Shown: positions 5,240 to 7,917 of the stretch, one piece after another | How the letters are laid out: every line of letters starts with the position of its first letter | How positions within the stretch are numbered: position 1 is the stretch's first letter | Source of the DNA: Clostridia bacterium | GTDB lineage: Bacteria; Bacillota; Clostridia; Lachnospirales; Anaerotignaceae | NCBI GenBank assembly: GCA_900757025.1 | Contig: CAAEMG010000150.1 | Location: forward strand, 1 to 7,917 | Direction: 5' to 3' | DNA: 7,917 nt | Notes under the pieces: model-generated | Told to the model about the DNA's origin: nothing | The model's database searches: none | Seen by the model: the letters and a program-made list of their open reading frames with translations, nothing else | Translations under genes and position numbers: made by a program

Positions 5240-6517
5240 TTATCCCAGCAAATGTACTAAGCCCAAAGAAATAGGCTCTATATATGTAACCGCAAGCATA
5301 GCTATAAGAAGTCCTGCCAAATATGGTAATACGCCTTGAACTATTTCTTCAAATTTCAGCTTAGATATATTGGTTGCAACATACAGGCATGTACCTACAG
5401 GAGGCGTTATCATGCCGATACCCATGTTTACTATAAATATAATACCGATATGGTATGGGTCTATGCCAACTCCTGTAAGAACAGGAAGAAGAATTGGTGT
5501 AAGAAGAGCAATTGCAGCAGAAGAATTGAGGAAACATCCTGCTATAAGAAGAATTATATTGAAAAGGAAAAGAAGAATATATTTGTTGCTTGTTATGCCA
5601 AGAAGTGTTTCTGCTATGGCCTGTGGTATTCTCTGTCTTGTAAGTATAAAGCTGAAAAGAGAAACAGTTCCCATAATCATCATTATAACTGCTGCCGAAA
5701 CGGCAGATTTTGCAAATACTTTCTTTAAATCCTTAACTTTAAGCTCTTTATAAATAAACATACCTGCTATTATGCTGTATACACAGGCTATAGCTCCCGA
5801 TTCAGTTGGTGTAAATATACCGCTGTATATTCCGCCCAAAATTATAACAGGCATTAAAAGAGCCGGTATACTGTCTAAAAGAGTATGTAAAAATTCGCTG
5901 CCGCTTATTTTTGTTTTTATTCTCGGAACGCCATGCTTAACCGCATATATGTATGCAATAATCATCATTATAGCGCCCATAAGTATTCCGGGGCCTACGC
6001 CTGCAAGAAACAGTGTTCCAACCGATGTATTTGCAAGAACACAATATGTAACCATAGGTATACTTGGCGGAATAACCTGTCCAACAGTTCCCGCAGCAGC
6101 AACCGTAGCCGCAGAAAATCTTGCATCATAGCCTGCTTTTTTCATTTCCGGAACCATAATGCCGCCTATGGCAGCTGTTGTTGCAGGGCATGAACCCGAA
6201 ATTGCTGCAAATATCATTGAAGCGCCTATTGCAACTATGGCAAGTCCGCCTTTAAGCCTTGCAAAAAATAAATTTACAAACTGTATAAGTTTTGATGAAA
6301 TTCCGCCTTCGCCCATAAGGTTTCCTGCCAGTATAAAAAACGGAACAGCCATAAGCGGAAATGAATTTATGCCGTTAAAAATTGTTTGTGAAGATACTAT
6401 AAGAGGTATTCCAATACCGTGTACTATAACCAAAAGCGCAGCAATGCCCAGCGCCACCGCAATAGGAACACCAATAAGTATCATTATGAAAAAACTTATA
6501 AATAATAACGCTGTCAT
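5240..6517 (-). CDS. dctM: TRAP transporter large permease subunit DctM
   Basis: The product has 425 residues, the normal length for DctM, and is strongly hydrophobic with about a dozen membrane segments. It forms the ion-coupled transport channel of a tripartite ATP-independent periplasmic (TRAP) transporter together with DctQ. Family signatures are clear: SGSCPATTAAIGGIMVPEM (107-125), AGYDARFSAATVAAAG (128-143) and VIPPSIP (148-154) in the first half, and the matching GMITPPVGTCLYVA (368-381) in the second half, which reflects the inverted-repeat hairpins of the transport domain. An AGAGG site lies 8 nt before the ATG at 6515-6517. It lies 71 bp after dctQ, a gap occupied by a terminator-like hairpin, and 14 bp before the cupin gene. 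The transported acid cannot be told from this subunit. Confidence 0.95.
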   Translation of the reverse strand: MTALLFISFFIMILIGVPIAVALGIAALLVIVHGIGIPLIVSSQTIFNGINSFPLMAVPFFILAGNLMGEGGISSKLIQFVNLFFARLKGGLAIVAIGASMIFAAISGSCPATTAAIGGIMVPEMKKAGYDARFSAATVAAAGTVGQVIPPSIPMVTYCVLANTSVGTLFLAGVGPGILMGAIMMIIAYIYAVKHGVPRIKTKISGSEFLHTLLDSIPALLMPVIILGGIYSGIFTPTESGAIACVYSIIAGMFIYKELKVKDLKKVFAKSAVSAAVIMMIMGTVSLFSFILTRQRIPQAIAETLLGITSNKYILLFLFNIILLIAGCFLNSSAAIALLTPILLPVLTGVGIDPYHIGIIFIVNMGIGMITPPVGTCLYVATNISKLKFEEIVQGVLPYLAGLLIAMLAVTYIEPISLGLVHLLG

Positions 6518-6545
6518 AATTATACCTCTATTCCCTTATTAAAAA

Positions 6546-6577
6546 GGCAGTGCATAAGTTTATGCTTAGGCACTGCC
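6546..6577 (-). terminator. Terminator-like hairpin between dctQ and dctM
   Basis: On the minus strand GGCAGTGC and GCACTGCC form an 8-bp GC-rich stem. After one C-T mismatch it continues with TAAG/CTTA around a 6-nt loop, and it is followed at once by five T (6541-6545). It has all parts of an intrinsic terminator but sits inside the operon, 12 nt after the dctQ stop codon and 28 nt before dctM. It may cause partial termination or protect the upstream mRNA from 3' decay. Confidence 0.7.
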
Positions 6578-6588
6578 CAAAACCGAAT

Positions 6589-7059
6589 TTATGCTTTATT
6601 TTCCTTTATGGCTTTTACTCCCGAATAAAAGTATGCTATTGCCATAAATATCGAACCTATAATCATTCCTAAATATACCATGCTCATAGGAATTTTCATA
6701 ACGCTTGATGTCTGTGTTGAAAGCTTACCCCACTGCTCTATGCAGTAGTAAGCAACTATTGCAAAAAATGCTGTACTGCTCCAGTTTGCAAAAATCTTAA
6801 GTATTTTAGAAGGAATATTGGGCAGCCTTTCCTGAACAGCCGTTATTGCAACATGTTCGGCGTTTCTTGCCGCAAGGTAGCCTGCTATAAATGTCATCCA
6901 TATAAAAGCAAACCTTGCAAGCTCCTCTGTCCATGCCAAAGGGCTATTCAAAAGATATCTGAAAGAAACCTGCAATGCCATAAGCACCATCATAAATGCA
7001 AGTATAAGTGCCGATGCCCATTCAAACACAGAGTCTACTCCTTTAAAAATTTTGTTCAT
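6589..7059 (-). CDS. dctQ: TRAP transporter small permease subunit DctQ
   Basis: The product has 156 residues with four membrane segments (about 14-34, 45-64, 90-107 and 124-147). The DctQ signature is present: LQVSFRYLLNSPLAWTEELA (29-48) continuing RFAFIWMTFIAG, with the conserved RY-N-P and WTEELAR. DctQ packs against DctM as a scaffold in the cytoplasmic membrane and helps dock the binding protein. The ATG at 7057-7059 follows AAGGGTGAT, an SD-like match, about 7 nt upstream. The gene starts 18 bp after the dctP stop codon. The order dctP-dctQ-dctM is a common TRAP layout. DctQ and DctM are separate here, not fused. Confidence 0.93.
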   Translation of the reverse strand: MNKIFKGVDSVFEWASALILAFMMVLMALQVSFRYLLNSPLAWTEELARFAFIWMTFIAGYLAARNAEHVAITAVQERLPNIPSKILKIFANWSSTAFFAIVAYYCIEQWGKLSTQTSSVMKIPMSMVYLGMIIGSIFMAIAYFYSGVKAIKENKA

Positions 7060-7077
7060 AGTTAAATCACCCTTTAA

Positions 7078-7917
7078 TTACTTGCCAAGTTCAGCTTTAA
7101 TTTTGTCAATCATTTCGCCATACTGGTCTTTGTATGCCTCGTATACAACCTGTGCTTTGTCAATAAACGGAGCTTTGTCTTCTATAACAGTAACTTCAAC
7201 TCCTGCATCTTTTATTGCCTGAAGATCGCTTTCTTCTGCTTCTATTGAAAGTTCTCTTTCATATTCTGCCGCTTCCTGTGCTGCTTCTTCAACTGCCTTC
7301 TGCTGGTCTTCTGTTAAGCTGTTGAATTTATCAAGGTTAATGATAAGAGGTTCCGCTGTATAGATATGGTTTGTTACTGTAAAGTATTTCTGAACTTCGG
7401 CATATTTGTTTTTAACAAAGTTTGCTGTTGTGTTGTCCTGTCCGTCTACAACGCCTGTCTGTATAGCTGTGTAAACTTCGCCAACTGCCATGGCTGTAGG
7501 TGATGCTCCGAGAGCTTCATAAAGTTTAAGATATACATCGCTTTCGCTTGTTCTTATTTTAAGGCCTTTATAATCATCTACACATGTAATAGGTCTTACA
7601 GAGTTTGATACATTTTTAAAGCCGTTGTCAAACCATGAAAGAATTTTAATTCCCGATTCTTCTGCCGCATCTTCAAATTCTTTTCCGATGTCACCGTCAA
7701 GAATTTGGAAAACCTCATCCTTGTTGTCAAAAAGGAAAGGCATATCCAGTGTGCCTATAATAGGGGCAAAGTTTATAAGAGATGTTGTTGCCGCAAGGTC
7801 CATATCAAGCGTCTGCATCTGAACAAATTCAACAGCTTTTGCTCCCGATGCAATCTGTGATGAAGGATAAACCTCAACTGTTACCTCGCCGTTTGTTTTT
7901 TCTTTTACAAGGTCTGC
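7078..7917 (-). CDS. dctP: TRAP transporter substrate-binding protein DctP (5' end off the window)
   Basis: The frame stays open from the TAA at 7078-7080 to the window edge, giving 279 residues; the Met at 7818 is internal. The part beyond it reads ADLVKEKTNGEVTVEVYPSS and then QIASGAKAVEFVQ, a typical early DctP segment. The core holds GLKIRTSESDVYLKLYEALG followed by ASPTAM, with the arginine (codon 7552-7554) that binds the substrate carboxylate in this family, then GEVYTAIQTGVVDGQDN. Usual length is about 330, so roughly the first 50 residues, including any signal or lipoprotein peptide, are missing. In Gram-positives the protein would be lipid-anchored outside the membrane, where it captures an organic acid and passes it to DctQM. 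The conserved arginine supports an acidic substrate but not its identity. Confidence 0.93.
   Translation of the reverse strand, partial: ADLVKEKTNGEVTVEVYPSSQIASGAKAVEFVQMQTLDMDLAATTSLINFAPIIGTLDMPFLFDNKDEVFQILDGDIGKEFEDAAEESGIKILSWFDNGFKNVSNSVRPITCVDDYKGLKIRTSESDVYLKLYEALGASPTAMAVGEVYTAIQTGVVDGQDNTTANFVKNKYAEVQKYFTVTNHIYTAEPLIINLDKFNSLTEDQQKAVEEAAQEAAEYERELSIEAEESDLQAIKDAGVEVTVIEDKAPFIDKAQVVYEAYKDQYGEMIDKIKAELGK

Noticed and set aside
5336..6542. Several long plus-strand open frames opposite dctM
   Set aside because: They overlap a fully convincing DctM on the other strand, overlap each other in different frames, and show no family motif or ribosome binding site. They are antisense shadows.

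Overview
The window comes from an AT-rich, low-GC Gram-positive anaerobe, most likely a member of the Clostridia. The evidence is the base composition, strong AGGAGG-type ribosome binding sites, a LepA and an Ogt of Firmicutes type, and a protein related to the DNA-binding domain of the sporulation regulator Spo0A. All recognised genes lie on the minus strand, so transcription runs from high to low coordinates. I see no tRNA, rRNA, CRISPR array or insertion sequence.

Right part (4869-7917): a TRAP-type transporter operon in the order dctP (5' end off the window), dctQ, dctM, followed by a small cupin gene. DctP captures an organic acid outside the membrane, and DctQ and DctM import it with an ion gradient. 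The cupin start is 14 bp from the end of dctM, its RBS touches the dctM stop codon, and a strong terminator follows it. An intrinsic-terminator-like hairpin also sits between dctQ and dctM, which could lower expression of the downstream genes.

Middle part (2868-4582): first comes a broken remnant of a surface-protein-like reading frame. Next is a perfect consensus promoter (TTGACA-17-TATAAT) that drives a leader of about 145 nt and then a COG2509-type FAD-dependent oxidoreductase, closed by a terminator. The leader carries the hallmark core of a purine riboswitch (GTTTCTACC in J2/3, GACTAT in J3/1, a P1 and a P3), with a very short P2 and a 5-nt L3. It also has alternative pairings ending in a 7-U tract. 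This is the most interesting element in the window.

Left part (1-2533): an AT-rich intergenic stretch precedes a gene for a stand-alone Spo0A_C-like DNA-binding protein without a receiver domain. Then comes lepA (elongation factor 4) with its own probable promoter, and closely behind it the 5' part of an ogt-like O6-methylguanine-DNA methyltransferase gene that runs off the window.
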